A DNA stretch of 33,947 nucleotides from an uncultured Caryophanales bacterium (GTDB taxonomy: Bacteria > Bacillota_I > Bacilli_A > RF39 > UBA660), in contig CAMKGA010000021.1 of the NCBI GenBank assembly GCA_946412015.1, forward strand, positions 1-33,947, given 5' to 3'. The notes beneath the pieces were generated by a model. That model ran no database searches and was not told the DNA's origin. It saw only the letters and a list, made by a program, of their open reading frames with translations. The translations under genes were made by a program, and so were the position numbers. Within the stretch, counting starts at the first letter, position 1. The number at the start of each line of letters is the position of its first letter. This document shows, piece by piece, positions 22,864 through 31,204 of this stretch.

Positions 22864-25830
22864 TTTTTCTTGCTTAATAGACATTTCATATTTTTCTTTT
22901 ACAGTAAAAATTCTATTTAATAATTTCTTTTTATATTTATTTATAATATAATTATTATTATAATTATATTTAATTTTTCTTATTAATGAATCATATGTGT
23001 TATAATCAAATTTTTCTTCTATTAAATATTTTGCAATTTGATTTCTTTTTGATGGTTGAAAAATCCCTATAAACTCTAAAATATAATCTTCTACATTTTG
23101 AAAATATTTTTTCTGATATTTATTTTTAATAGATTCAATTTTGTTTATAATTTTATTCTTGTTATCAATGATAATCTGGTCATTACTACGATCAATTTTT
23201 TTTATTAACAATGAATATATATCAAAATCAAAAGATTCTTCTTTAAAAAATTTAATAATATCATCTTGTATGCTTACAGGATAACTTTTAATTAAGTATA
23301 TAATATATTTATCTAAATTATTGAAGTAATTTTGCTCAAATCCATTAACATAATTAATAATATCATCTTTATGAATTAGTATTGCTTCGTTGCTTGTTTT
23401 TAATAATACATCGTTTATACGTTTTACTGCAATAGCACTATAAATATTATTAGAAAAGAATTCTTTTACAATTAATCTATTTTTTTTACTTACACTTTTA
23501 ATAATTTTGATTTTATAATCTTCTATGTTATTAAAATATTTATCTTCGACTTTACTAATGAAACTTTTTATCTTTTCTTTATTATTTAGTATTATTTGAT
23601 TTTTTGTAGTGTTAATTATTTTATTAATTTCACCAATAGCATCCTCATCATATATTTCATTTTTAAATAAATTTACAATTGTATTTTTATTATTTTGAGT
23701 TTCTTTAATAAGCTCTGTTACATAATCTTCTAGATTTATAAAGCTTTTGTAATCTTTAACATCATATTTATGCCTTTTTAGTAGTCTGGTTCCTTTTAAT
23801 ATATGTTGACGAATTGTTTCTTTATTTAATCCTCTATTTTTTGAAATTTCTGTTAAATTCATAGGAGCAGTACTAACTAGTTGATTATTAATAAACTTAA
23901 GGCCATAATAATCGCTTATTGAATTATATTGTTTCGGATAATGTATGTATAAATAAAATAATCTAAGAGTTAAATCATCTTTTGATTCAATATTACTAAT
24001 TACATTTTCAAAATCGTATGTATCATTACTATCTTCTAAAAACTCTATATCTATGTCATTTCTTTTATTCTTTTGTTTATTTTTAATATTATTTAATATG
24101 TGTTGTTTTAATGCATTTACATTAATGTCATTAATATCGTGCTCATTTACATAGTTTATTGCCCATACTATAATATCATTTATATAATCAGCTAAATCAT
24201 AATCTTGTTCTTTTTTTCTATAATAATAATTCATTACAAAATATTTTGCTATTTTTAAATGCCAATCGTTGTTTTTAAAATCTTCTTTATAAATTCTTGT
24301 AGAATCTATATTTTTAAAATATAAATCTATTGTTTTTAAATCTTCTGTATTAAATCTTTCTTCTTCTTCAAATAATCCTAATATCTTTAATTTTTCAATT
24401 TTATAAACAGGTAAAACTCCTGAGTAAAAATCTTCATATTGTTTTACTAACCATTCTTTCTCTTCACGATATACTATTATATCTAGGTAACGATCATCAT
24501 TTTCTATTAATTCTTTTACAAAGTCTGTAGAAATATAATCTTTTAACTTATTATTTAATATAGTTTGATATTCTGCTTCCCAATCTGTTTCTCTTAATAT
24601 TTTATTTAATCTATTTAATATTGTTTCTATTTGAATAACTTGATCAACAATTTTTATTTGTGATCCTTTTTTATAACTTTTATTTGCACTCTGTAATTCA
24701 TTTTTAAATGAATAAATACTATAATCTTTATATATATTAGCAACAAAATCAAATATTTTAGGATGCTTTGCTGTAAATGATCTTCCTATCATTTGAATAA
24801 ATAAATTTGGAGAGTTAGTGTCTCTTAATATAATATTACCATTTATAACCATTTCATCATTATTTTTATTTACAAAATGTAGTGCTTCTGTTGCCATATT
24901 TATATTTAAAAGCAATGATACATGTCCATTATTTTCATTTATAAAATCTGTATAGTTTTTCTCATTTTCATCATCAGAATTTTTATAATATAATTCATAT
25001 ATATTTGGACTGGTATCTATATCACTAAACCAATCAATAGAACCATCTTTAATTCCTTGTCTAAATAATTCCATCTGCTTTAAATCTTTAAAGTATACTA
25101 CATATTTTTCACCAGGTTTCATATTTTCTTTTATAATATTTCTTATACCTTTGGAATTATTTGTTTTAAAATCTCTTAGTTTTTCTAGCAGTTCTTGAAT
25201 TTCTTTATTATTACTTTCTAAAAGTAGGGGATAATTATTTACAATCTTATCAATAAGTTCATTATTATCAAGTGCAGTAAAGTATTCAAGTTCTGGTAGT
25301 ATTCCTCTAATTAATCCTTCTTCAACACTCATATTAGATGCTTTAATTCCATTAAAAATAATTTGTGACATATCTTTTTGATTATCTAAATATCTAATTG
25401 GGGTTGCTGATGTACCAATTATTTTAGCATTTTTAAACATATTAAATAATAAATTTAATTTTTGACTTGTAATAACAGCCCCTGCATGTTGATATTCATC
25501 AATAACAATTAAATCATAATTGTTATCCTTTATTTCATCTAGATATGAATCTGATCTAATAGTAGAGTATGTTACAACATCTATTTTGTCTTTATCTATT
25601 TCATATTTTTCTATCTTTTTTTCTACTTCTTTAGCTGCAACTTTCCAAGATGTAATATATAAAACTTTACTTATTTTATTATCTAATAGGTTATCTTTTA
25701 TATATTTTAGAGTAATAATAGATTTACCTGTTGATGGAGGTTGGTTTATAGATACTCTATCAAATCTTTTTAAAAGTTCAGATAAATTAGCTAATGTTTT
25801 TTTATTATAATCTCTAAGATCTATTTCCAT
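22849..25830 (-). CDS. Large SF2 helicase with HTH and four C-terminal repeats
   Basis: A 993-residue protein. Residues 1-360 hold a ResIII-like superfamily 2 helicase: Walker A PPSTGKS (31-37), Walker B LIVIDEYQHAG (DEYQ at 111-114 in place of DEAH), SAT at 141-143, and motif VI QMIGRSF at 346-352. A middle helical region has no motif known to me. Near 655-690 there is a helix-turn-helix resembling sigma region 4 (LTEISKNRGLNKETIRQHIL). From ~697 to the end come four tandem ~70-75 residue repeats starting at ~697, 766, 836 and 910, each opening F-x-N-hydrophobic-x-x-Y with a later run such as IIIDNKNKI. It may remodel nucleic acid in a defence or mobile-element setting. It lies 13 nt after the CPBP gene on the same strand. 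Confidence 0.8.
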   Translation of the reverse strand: MEIDLRDYNKKTLANLSELLKRFDRVSINQPPSTGKSIITLKYIKDNLLDNKISKVLYITSWKVAAKEVEKKIEKYEIDKDKIDVVTYSTIRSDSYLDEIKDNNYDLIVIDEYQHAGAVITSQKLNLLFNMFKNAKIIGTSATPIRYLDNQKDMSQIIFNGIKASNMSVEEGLIRGILPELEYFTALDNNELIDKIVNNYPLLLESNNKEIQELLEKLRDFKTNNSKGIRNIIKENMKPGEKYVVYFKDLKQMELFRQGIKDGSIDWFSDIDTSPNIYELYYKNSDDENEKNYTDFINENNGHVSLLLNINMATEALHFVNKNNDEMVINGNIILRDTNSPNLFIQMIGRSFTAKHPKIFDFVANIYKDYSIYSFKNELQSANKSYKKGSQIKIVDQVIQIETILNRLNKILRETDWEAEYQTILNNKLKDYISTDFVKELIENDDRYLDIIVYREEKEWLVKQYEDFYSGVLPVYKIEKLKILGLFEEEERFNTEDLKTIDLYFKNIDSTRIYKEDFKNNDWHLKIAKYFVMNYYYRKKEQDYDLADYINDIIVWAINYVNEHDINDINVNALKQHILNNIKNKQKNKRNDIDIEFLEDSNDTYDFENVISNIESKDDLTLRLFYLYIHYPKQYNSISDYYGLKFINNQLVSTAPMNLTEISKNRGLNKETIRQHILKGTRLLKRHKYDVKDYKSFINLEDYVTELIKETQNNKNTIVNLFKNEIYDEDAIGEINKIINTTKNQIILNNKEKIKSFISKVEDKYFNNIEDYKIKIIKSVSKKNRLIVKEFFSNNIYSAIAVKRINDVLLKTSNEAILIHKDDIINYVNGFEQNYFNNLDKYIIYLIKSYPVSIQDDIIKFFKEESFDFDIYSLLIKKIDRSNDQIIIDNKNKIINKIESIKNKYQKKYFQNVEDYILEFIGIFQPSKRNQIAKYLIEEKFDYNTYDSLIRKIKYNYNNNYIINKYKKKLLNRIFTVKEKYEMSIKQEKEKIY

Positions 25831-25843
25831 AATAAATTACTCC

Positions 25844-26515
25844 TTATCTTATTATAAAATTTACTATAATCATTAATGTGTTATGCATTAAATGTAGTGA
25901 TATAGGTACAAATATATTATCTGATTTAGTTAGTGTATAGGCAAATATAAATCCTGGTATACTATATGGTATTATATAAAGTAGTTCTAAAGTACTTTTG
26001 GCATTTGTAAAGTGCATTAAACCAAATACTAATCCCGATACTATTATAAATAGTATATTGTTTTTAAATATATTTCTAAAATTTAATCTAAATATCATCT
26101 CTTCAGTAATTGGTGCAATAATACTTGCAGATATTATTGCATATATTGGATATTTCATAAGAAGTGCTTCAACATATTTTTGATTTGTTGTAATAGGAAT
26201 TTTTATAATAGATAATATTATTATATTTGCAATCATCATAAGTCCTATATTCAAGAAGAAAAATTTAAAATAATTATTAATGTAATATTTAAAATTCTTC
26301 TTAAAATCTTTAAGATCAAATATAAATTTTTTTAAGTATATAAATATTAGCGTCATAAGAATTAATATATCATATAATAAGGATACTATTAATTTTAAAA
26401 ATACAGGCAGTTTACTAAAACCGAATAAATTTAAAAAATCTGATATATATATATTAACAATTAAATATATAATAAATATTAAAATTCCCATAATAATTTT
26501 TTTATAATTTTTCAT
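25844..26515 (-). CDS. CPBP family intramembrane metalloprotease (Abi-like)
   Basis: A 223-residue polytopic protein with about six to seven helices. The CPBP/Rce1/Abi signature is intact: PITEEMIFRLNFRN near residues 137-150 (the EE-x-x-x-R motif), FGLMHFTNA near 166-174 and HLMHNTLM near 209-216 (catalytic and zinc His). Family roles are diverse: prenyl-protein processing, bacteriocin self-immunity and phage-defence-associated Abi proteins. Its gene ends 13 nt before the helicase start on the same strand, so co-expression is likely. GGTGAT is the Shine-Dalgarno, and a TATAAT lies about 20 nt upstream of it on the minus strand with no clear -35. Confidence 0.85.
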   Translation of the reverse strand: MKNYKKIIMGILIFIIYLIVNIYISDFLNLFGFSKLPVFLKLIVSLLYDILILMTLIFIYLKKFIFDLKDFKKNFKYYINNYFKFFFLNIGLMMIANIIILSIIKIPITTNQKYVEALLMKYPIYAIISASIIAPITEEMIFRLNFRNIFKNNILFIIVSGLVFGLMHFTNAKSTLELLYIIPYSIPGFIFAYTLTKSDNIFVPISLHLMHNTLMIIVNFIIR

Positions 26516-26575
26516 TTAATCACCAATTTAATTATACCAATTTATAATAAAAATGTATATATTTAAAAAAAATTG

Positions 26576-26604
26576 TTTACAAGAGCATTCAAATGTATTA
26601 TAAT
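26576..26604 (+). promoter_or_regulatory. Promoter of the rsmE operon
   Basis: TTTACA (26576-26581), a 17-nt spacer and TATAAT (26599-26604). Confidence 0.8.
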
Positions 26605-26632
26605 ATAAGGCATTAAAGATGGTAGTGATGAG

Positions 26633-27346
26633 ATGCAAAGATATTTTGGAGTTAAAAAAGATAATAATTATTTATATTTAGAAAATAGTGATTATCATCA
26701 TATAAAAAATGTTATGAGAAATTCTGATGGCGATTTAATAGAGGTAGTAGTTGATAATAAATTATATTTAGGATGTATAGAAAATGTAAATAAAAATATA
26801 TCTATTATTATAAAAAAAGAGATAGAGACTAATGATGATTTTATTCCTAAAGTTAATTTAATTATTCCACTTTTAAAAGAGAATAAAATGGATTTGATTT
26901 TGCAAAAATCAACAGAAATGGGAGTCAATAAAATTATTGTTTTTCCTTTTAAACGTTGCGTTGTAAAGGCTGATAAGAAAAAGATTAAATCAAAAATTGA
27001 AAGGTGGATGCGTATTTTAAAAGAAGCATCAGAACAATCTAAAAGAACTATAATTCCAGAAATATGTTATGAAGATAATATAAATAGTTTAAAAAAAGAT
27101 AGATGTGTAAACATTGTGTGTAGTACACAAAAAAATTTGAATAATGTAAAAAGGGTGTTAACGGAAAATAGAAATTGTGATACAATTAATATAGTGATTG
27201 GTCCAGAAGGTGGACTTGATATTAGTGAAGAAGAAAAATTAAATGAAATAGGTTTTGTATCAACGACATTAGGTCCTAGAATAATGCGTGTTGAGTCAGT
27301 TCCCTTATTTGTATTAAGTATTATTAATTATGAGTTTATGGAGTGA
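26633..27346 (+). CDS. rsmE: 16S rRNA (uracil(1498)-N(3))-methyltransferase
   Basis: Methylates U1498 of 16S rRNA with S-adenosylmethionine. A 237-residue protein with a PUA-like N-terminal domain (~1-70, QRYFGVKKDNNYLYL) and a SPOUT knot-fold domain. The knot blocks are LIIPLLKENKMDLILQKSTE then MGVNKIIVFPFKR, IVIGPEGGLDISEEE, and LGPRIMRVESVPLFVLS, where most family members have ILR-x-ETA. The typical order in Firmicutes is dnaJ-prmA-rsmE-mtaB; here one extra gene lies between rsmE and mtaB. The TGA stop overlaps the Shine-Dalgarno region of the next gene. Confidence 0.93.
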   Translation: MQRYFGVKKDNNYLYLENSDYHHIKNVMRNSDGDLIEVVVDNKLYLGCIENVNKNISIIIKKEIETNDDFIPKVNLIIPLLKENKMDLILQKSTEMGVNKIIVFPFKRCVVKADKKKIKSKIERWMRILKEASEQSKRTIIPEICYEDNINSLKKDRCVNIVCSTQKNLNNVKRVLTENRNCDTINIVIGPEGGLDISEEEKLNEIGFVSTTLGPRIMRVESVPLFVLSIINYEFME

Positions 27347-27350
27347 TATT

Positions 27351-28088
27351 ATGAAATATTTAGATTTCGTTAACAACAATTTATACCTTTATTTAGCTAT
27401 TATTATGTTATTACTTATAGTGGATGTAATTTTAACTATTATTAGTCTAAATCAAAGAAAAAGAAAAAAAATAAAAAAAGATTTTGAAGAGCTTGAGACT
27501 ATTACAAATAATGATAATGAGGATACTGATTCTGTAAAGCCAGAAGTTGCTTTTGAACTTGAAAAAATATTAGAACAAATGCAACAAGATATGGATGTTA
27601 AACCAGAAGAAGTTGTTAGAATGTTTGAAGAAGAACAGGAGCAAAAAGCAATTATTAGTTACCAAGAACTTGTTGATAGTGTTAATAATAATAAAATAGA
27701 TGTTGTTGATGATGAAGAAGGAGATATGGATTACGTTGCTGCACTTGAAGCTCAAATGAATCCTACCCTTGATTATAAAGAAGAAGTAATATCTAATAAA
27801 ATTGATGATAATAGTGAGATATTTGATGATTATGCTAATAAGAGCCATTTAGATGTTATCGATGAATTAAATTATGATGAAGCACCAAAAAAATTCAAAA
27901 GTTCAGAATTATTATCACCAGTATTTGGTAGAATGCAACCAGATTTTGAATATAAGAAAATCGATTCTTTTGCAACTACTAATAATAAAGTAGAAGTAGA
28001 GCAAGTTGCAGGAAATACTGTTGATAGTGATATCAAGAAAAACGAAGATTTCCTTAATGCTTTAATTGAGTTTAGGAATAACTTATAA
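27351..28088 (+). CDS. Acidic membrane-anchored hypothetical protein between rsmE and mtaB
   Basis: A 245-residue protein from ATG 27351 (GGAGTGAT lies in the end of rsmE). The in-frame ATG at 27330 is inside rsmE and less likely. One transmembrane helix (~8-30, LYLYLAIIMLLLIVDVILTI) and a basic stop-transfer patch (QRKRKKIKKD) suggest a short outside N-terminus and a cytoplasmic acidic body of ~210 residues. The body holds many Glu/Asp, including an EEQEQKAIISYQELVD coiled-coil-like stretch, and low-complexity segments. No family is recognised. The stop overlaps the mtaB ATG by one base, so it is part of the rsmE-mtaB operon. A role linking the operon to the membrane or to cell division is speculation only. 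Confidence 0.7.
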   Translation: MKYLDFVNNNLYLYLAIIMLLLIVDVILTIISLNQRKRKKIKKDFEELETITNNDNEDTDSVKPEVAFELEKILEQMQQDMDVKPEEVVRMFEEEQEQKAIISYQELVDSVNNNKIDVVDDEEGDMDYVAALEAQMNPTLDYKEEVISNKIDDNSEIFDDYANKSHLDVIDELNYDEAPKKFKSSELLSPVFGRMQPDFEYKKIDSFATTNNKVEVEQVAGNTVDSDIKKNEDFLNALIEFRNNL

Positions 28089-29362
28089 TGAAATTTTATA
28101 TATATAATCTAGGATGTAAAGTTAATTCTTATGAATCCAATATTATGTTGGAAGATTTAGAAAGATGTGGATTTTCTAAAGGAAATGAAACTGATAGTGA
28201 TATATATATTATTAATACTTGTACTGTTACAAATACAAGTGATAATAAATCAATGAAGACAATAAGAAAAGCACTTAGATTACATCCTGATAAGATTATA
28301 GTTGCCTGTGGATGTATGACACAGGTAAATTCTTTATATTTAAAAGATTTAAATGTATCAATTATAATAGGAAATCATGGTAAAAGTAAAATTGCAGAAT
28401 ATATAAATAAATATATAAAAGATAAAAAACAAATAATAGATATTATGGATTTTAAAGATAATAAGTTTGAAGATATGTGCCTTAATAACTTTGATAAAAC
28501 AAGAGCATTTGTAAAAATAGAAGATGGATGTGAAAACTTTTGTAGTTATTGTATTATTCCATATGCAAGAGGAAAAGTACGTAGTAAAGATCCAAAGTTA
28601 GTAATAGAAGAGGTAAAAAGATTAGTAAGTTATGGGCATAAGGAAGTAGTATTAACAGGAATACATACAGGGCATTATGGATCTGATATTAATTATAAAT
28701 TTTCTAGTTTACTTAATGATTTAGTTAAAATTAAAGGACTTGAAAGACTTAGAATATCATCAATTGAAATCACTGAAATAACTGATGATGTTTTAGAAGT
28801 GTTGAAAAAACATAGTAATTTAGTATCTCATATGCATATTCCACTTCAAAGTGGATCTAATGAAATATTAAAATTAATGAATAGAAAATATGATAAAGAG
28901 TATTTTATTGATAAAATTAATAAAATAAGAAGTATTAGACCTGATATTTCAATAACTACAGATGTAATTGTAGCTTTTCCAAGTGAAACAGAAGAGTTAT
29001 TTAATGAAACAATAGAAACTATAAATAAAATTAAGTTTTCTAAGATTCATGTTTTTCCGTTTTCTCTTAGAAAAGGTACTAAGGCAGAAGAAATACCAAA
29101 TCATGTTGATGATGTAACTAAGAAAAAAAGAGTTAAGGAGTTAGTAGAATTAAGTTATTCTCTTGAAAATTCATATATGGATAAATTTATAAATAAAAAT
29201 GTATTATTGTTACCTGAGGTATATAAAGATGGTTATTTGATTGGACATACTGATAATTATCTCAAAATAAAAGTAAAGGGTAATAAAGATTTATTAAATA
29301 AAATTATGGAGGTTGAAGTATTAAAAAATGATTATCCATATTTAATAGGAAAAATAAAATAA
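28088..29362 (+). CDS. mtaB: tRNA t6A37 methylthiotransferase MtaB
   Basis: Adds the 2-methylthio group to t6A37 in ANN-decoding tRNAs. A 424-residue protein. The N-terminal UPF0004 domain has three Cys ligands (Cys10 in LGCKVNSYE, Cys45, and Cys76 in CGCMTQ). The radical-SAM domain has Cys148, Cys152 and Cys155 (CENFCSYC), then PYARGKVRS and the usual GIHTGHYGSD and HIPLQSGS blocks. The C-terminal TRAM-like region follows to ~424. The YqeV/MtaB subgroup is preferred over MiaB, because the start is MKFYIYNLGCKVNSYES rather than the MiaB opening. It is co-transcribed with rsmE and the acidic protein. Confidence 0.93.
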   Translation: MKFYIYNLGCKVNSYESNIMLEDLERCGFSKGNETDSDIYIINTCTVTNTSDNKSMKTIRKALRLHPDKIIVACGCMTQVNSLYLKDLNVSIIIGNHGKSKIAEYINKYIKDKKQIIDIMDFKDNKFEDMCLNNFDKTRAFVKIEDGCENFCSYCIIPYARGKVRSKDPKLVIEEVKRLVSYGHKEVVLTGIHTGHYGSDINYKFSSLLNDLVKIKGLERLRISSIEITEITDDVLEVLKKHSNLVSHMHIPLQSGSNEILKLMNRKYDKEYFIDKINKIRSIRPDISITTDVIVAFPSETEELFNETIETINKIKFSKIHVFPFSLRKGTKAEEIPNHVDDVTKKKRVKELVELSYSLENSYMDKFINKNVLLLPEVYKDGYLIGHTDNYLKIKVKGNKDLLNKIMEVEVLKNDYPYLIGKIK

Positions 29363-29395
29363 GAATGTTAGTATTAAAACACATTCTTTTTTTTT
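29361..29395 (+). terminator. Terminator of the rsmE-mtaB operon
   Basis: The stem AAGAATGT / ACATTCTT (29361-29368 with 29381-29388) is followed by a nine-base T tract. Confidence 0.85.
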
Positions 29396-29430
29396 ACATA
29401 GTCATATTATAAGGTAGATAGGAGGTATTT

Positions 29431-29679
29431 ATGTTTAACTTATTTAATAAGGGGTGCTGTAATACAAATACAGGATGTATGGAAAGAGAAATAGTAGAAC
29501 CTACAATTAATAAATGTATTGAAAAGGATTTCTACCATGAAGTTCCACATGTATGCCCTATACATACACATGTTATAAACCGTCATATTTATAAACATAC
29601 ATATACACCACAATATACGTGTTCTGAAGAAAATCAAGTAATAAATGAGGATTGTGGAAGTTGTTGTAATTTCAACTAA
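29431..29679 (+). CDS. CotD-like small Cys/His-rich spore-coat protein
   Basis: An 82-residue protein rich in Cys, His and Tyr: an N-terminal CCNTNTGC, a central EVPHVCPIHTHVINRHIYKH and a C-terminal CGSCCNF. The alternating His blocks and the EVPHVCPIHTHV / HIYKHTYTPQY pattern recall the inner-coat protein CotD family (PF11122) of sporulating Bacilli. The match is by pattern memory. GGAGG precedes the ATG. CATATTATA (29403-29411) fits a loose CATA-x-x-x-TA sporulation -10, but it is also simply AT-rich. It has its own terminator upstream and downstream, so it is monocistronic. The alternative is a metal-binding envelope protein of unknown role. Confidence 0.6.
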   Translation: MFNLFNKGCCNTNTGCMEREIVEPTINKCIEKDFYHEVPHVCPIHTHVINRHIYKHTYTPQYTCSEENQVINEDCGSCCNFN

Positions 29680-29703
29680 AAGTAGATAAAACTACTTTTT
29701 TTT
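29678..29703 (+). terminator. Terminator of the CotD-like gene
   Basis: Stem AAAAGTAG / CTACTTTT with a 6-nt loop and a T tract. The next gene's extended -10 (TG-A-TATAAT, 29703-29711) starts in its tail. Confidence 0.8.
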
Positions 29704-29735
29704 GATATAATTTTATTGAGAAAATTGGTGATTTT

Positions 29736-30194
29736 ATGTTAAGCGTTAAAAGTATTAAAGATAATAAAGAATATTTAGAGGAATATTTCTATTTATCTTC
29801 TTTAGAGTGGGAAGATAGTTATAAGAAGGATAATTTTAAAAGTATTTTAAATAAAAGAGTATCTGATGTATTAAATGGTATTAATGATAATATTATTCTT
29901 GTTTTAGGTTTGATTGATGATGATAAATTAATTGGTTTTATATCATTATTTAAATATGATGATAATTATGATCATACTCCATGGTATGCTACTATGTATG
30001 TAAAAGAAGAATATAGAGGTAACCATTATTCTAAAATATTAAATGATGCTTTAATAGAAGAAGCTAGAAAATTAGGTTATGAAAAAATATATTTAAAAAG
30101 TGAACTTATAAATTATTATGAAAAGTTTAATGCTAAATATATAAAGAATTTGAGCGATAAAGAAAAATTATTTTATATAGATTTAAAGAGGTAA
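29736..30194 (+). CDS. GNAT family N-acetyltransferase
   Basis: A 152-residue protein. The GNAT core is visible at IILVLGLIDDDKLIGFISLF (beta strands) and WYATMYVKEEYRGNHYSKIL (~89-108), where VKEEYRGNHYSK is the acetyl-CoA loop, followed by DALIEEARKLGYEKIYLKSE. The C-terminal YYEKFNAKYI is the usual end of the fold. The acceptor substrate cannot be told. GGTGAT is the Shine-Dalgarno. It lies 1 nt upstream of the glycosyltransferase gene, so the two are probably translated together. No other hint ties it to the glycan pathway. Confidence 0.85.
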   Translation: MLSVKSIKDNKEYLEEYFYLSSLEWEDSYKKDNFKSILNKRVSDVLNGINDNIILVLGLIDDDKLIGFISLFKYDDNYDHTPWYATMYVKEEYRGNHYSKILNDALIEEARKLGYEKIYLKSELINYYEKFNAKYIKNLSDKEKLFYIDLKR

Positions 30195-30195
30195 T

Positions 30196-31128
30196 ATGAA
30201 AGAGTTAGTAAGTGTTGTTGTATCTTGTTATAATGAAGAAGAGGTAATACCTATTTTTTATGATGAAATAAAAAAAATAGCAAAGAAAATGGATTATGTT
30301 AATTTTGAATTTTTATTTGTAGATGATGGTTCTAAGGATAAGACATTAAATATTATAAAAGATTTATCAAAAGATGATTCTAGAGTAAAGTATATATCTT
30401 TTTCTAGAAATTTTGGAAAAGAAGCTGCAATGAATGCAGGACTATCTTATTCTAAGGGAGATTATGTTGTAGTTATGGATGCAGACTTGCAAGATCCACC
30501 AAAGTATTTAATAGATATGTATAATTATTTAAAAGATGGTTATGATGTTACTGCAACAAGAAGAATTACAAGAAAAGGGGAACCTATGGTTAGAAGTTTT
30601 TTCTCTAAAATGTGGTATAAATTGATAGATAAAATGTCTGATACTGAAATGGTAGATGGAGCCAGAGATTTTAGAATGATGAGGAGAAAAGTAGTAGATG
30701 CTATTTTGTCTTTAAGTGAATATAATAGATATTCTAAAGGAATATTTAGCTTTGTAGGTTTTAAAACAAAATGGATTAGTTATGAAAATGTAAAAAGAGC
30801 TGCTGGTAAAACAAAATGGTCTTTTTGGCAATTATTTAAATATGCTCTTGATGGTATGACATCATTTTCAACAGCTCCTTTGTTATTAGCATCGCTATTT
30901 GGAATACTTTTTTGTTTTATTGCACTTATAGCTATTATATTTGTAATAATAAGAACACTAATATATGGTGATCCTGTTGGAGGCTGGCCTTCTTTAGTAT
31001 GTATTATTCTGCTTGTTGGAGGAATACAGTTATTATGTATCGGAACCATTGGTAGATATTTATCAAAAGTTTATCTTGAAACTAAAAAAAGACCAATTTA
31101 TATTGTAGATGAGACTAATCAAGATTAA
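30196..31128 (+). CDS. GtrB/DPM1-like family 2 glycosyltransferase
   Basis: Transfers a sugar from a nucleotide sugar to undecaprenyl phosphate at the inner membrane face. A 310-residue protein with the GT2 fold: VVVSCYNEEEVIPIFYDEI (~6-24), FVDDGSKDKTL (~40-50), VVMDADLQDPPKYL (~92-105, DAD metal motif) and the acceptor region DFRMMRRKVVDA (~158-169) and EYNRYSKGIFSFVGF (~176-190). AAGKTKWSFWQLFKYALDGM is typical of the GtrB/YkcC subgroup. Two transmembrane helices (~228-255 and ~262-290) close it. Lipid-linked sugars of this type feed wall teichoic, lipid or protein glycosylation. The partner flippase and transferase are not in this window. It follows the GNAT by one base and ends in a weak terminator. 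Confidence 0.88.
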   Translation: MKELVSVVVSCYNEEEVIPIFYDEIKKIAKKMDYVNFEFLFVDDGSKDKTLNIIKDLSKDDSRVKYISFSRNFGKEAAMNAGLSYSKGDYVVVMDADLQDPPKYLIDMYNYLKDGYDVTATRRITRKGEPMVRSFFSKMWYKLIDKMSDTEMVDGARDFRMMRRKVVDAILSLSEYNRYSKGIFSFVGFKTKWISYENVKRAAGKTKWSFWQLFKYALDGMTSFSTAPLLLASLFGILFCFIALIAIIFVIIRTLIYGDPVGGWPSLVCIILLVGGIQLLCIGTIGRYLSKVYLETKKRPIYIVDETNQD

Positions 31129-31137
31129 ATTAAATTT

Positions 31138-31158
31138 AAGTGCATTAATTGCACTTTT
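31138..31158 (+). terminator. Weak terminator after the glycosyltransferase gene
   Basis: The stem AAGTGCA / TGCACTT with a 5-nt loop is followed by only four T residues. Confidence 0.6.
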
Positions 31159-31204
31159 AAAAAAAATATATGATATAATATTTTTATAATAGAGGTGTGT
31201 TGTT

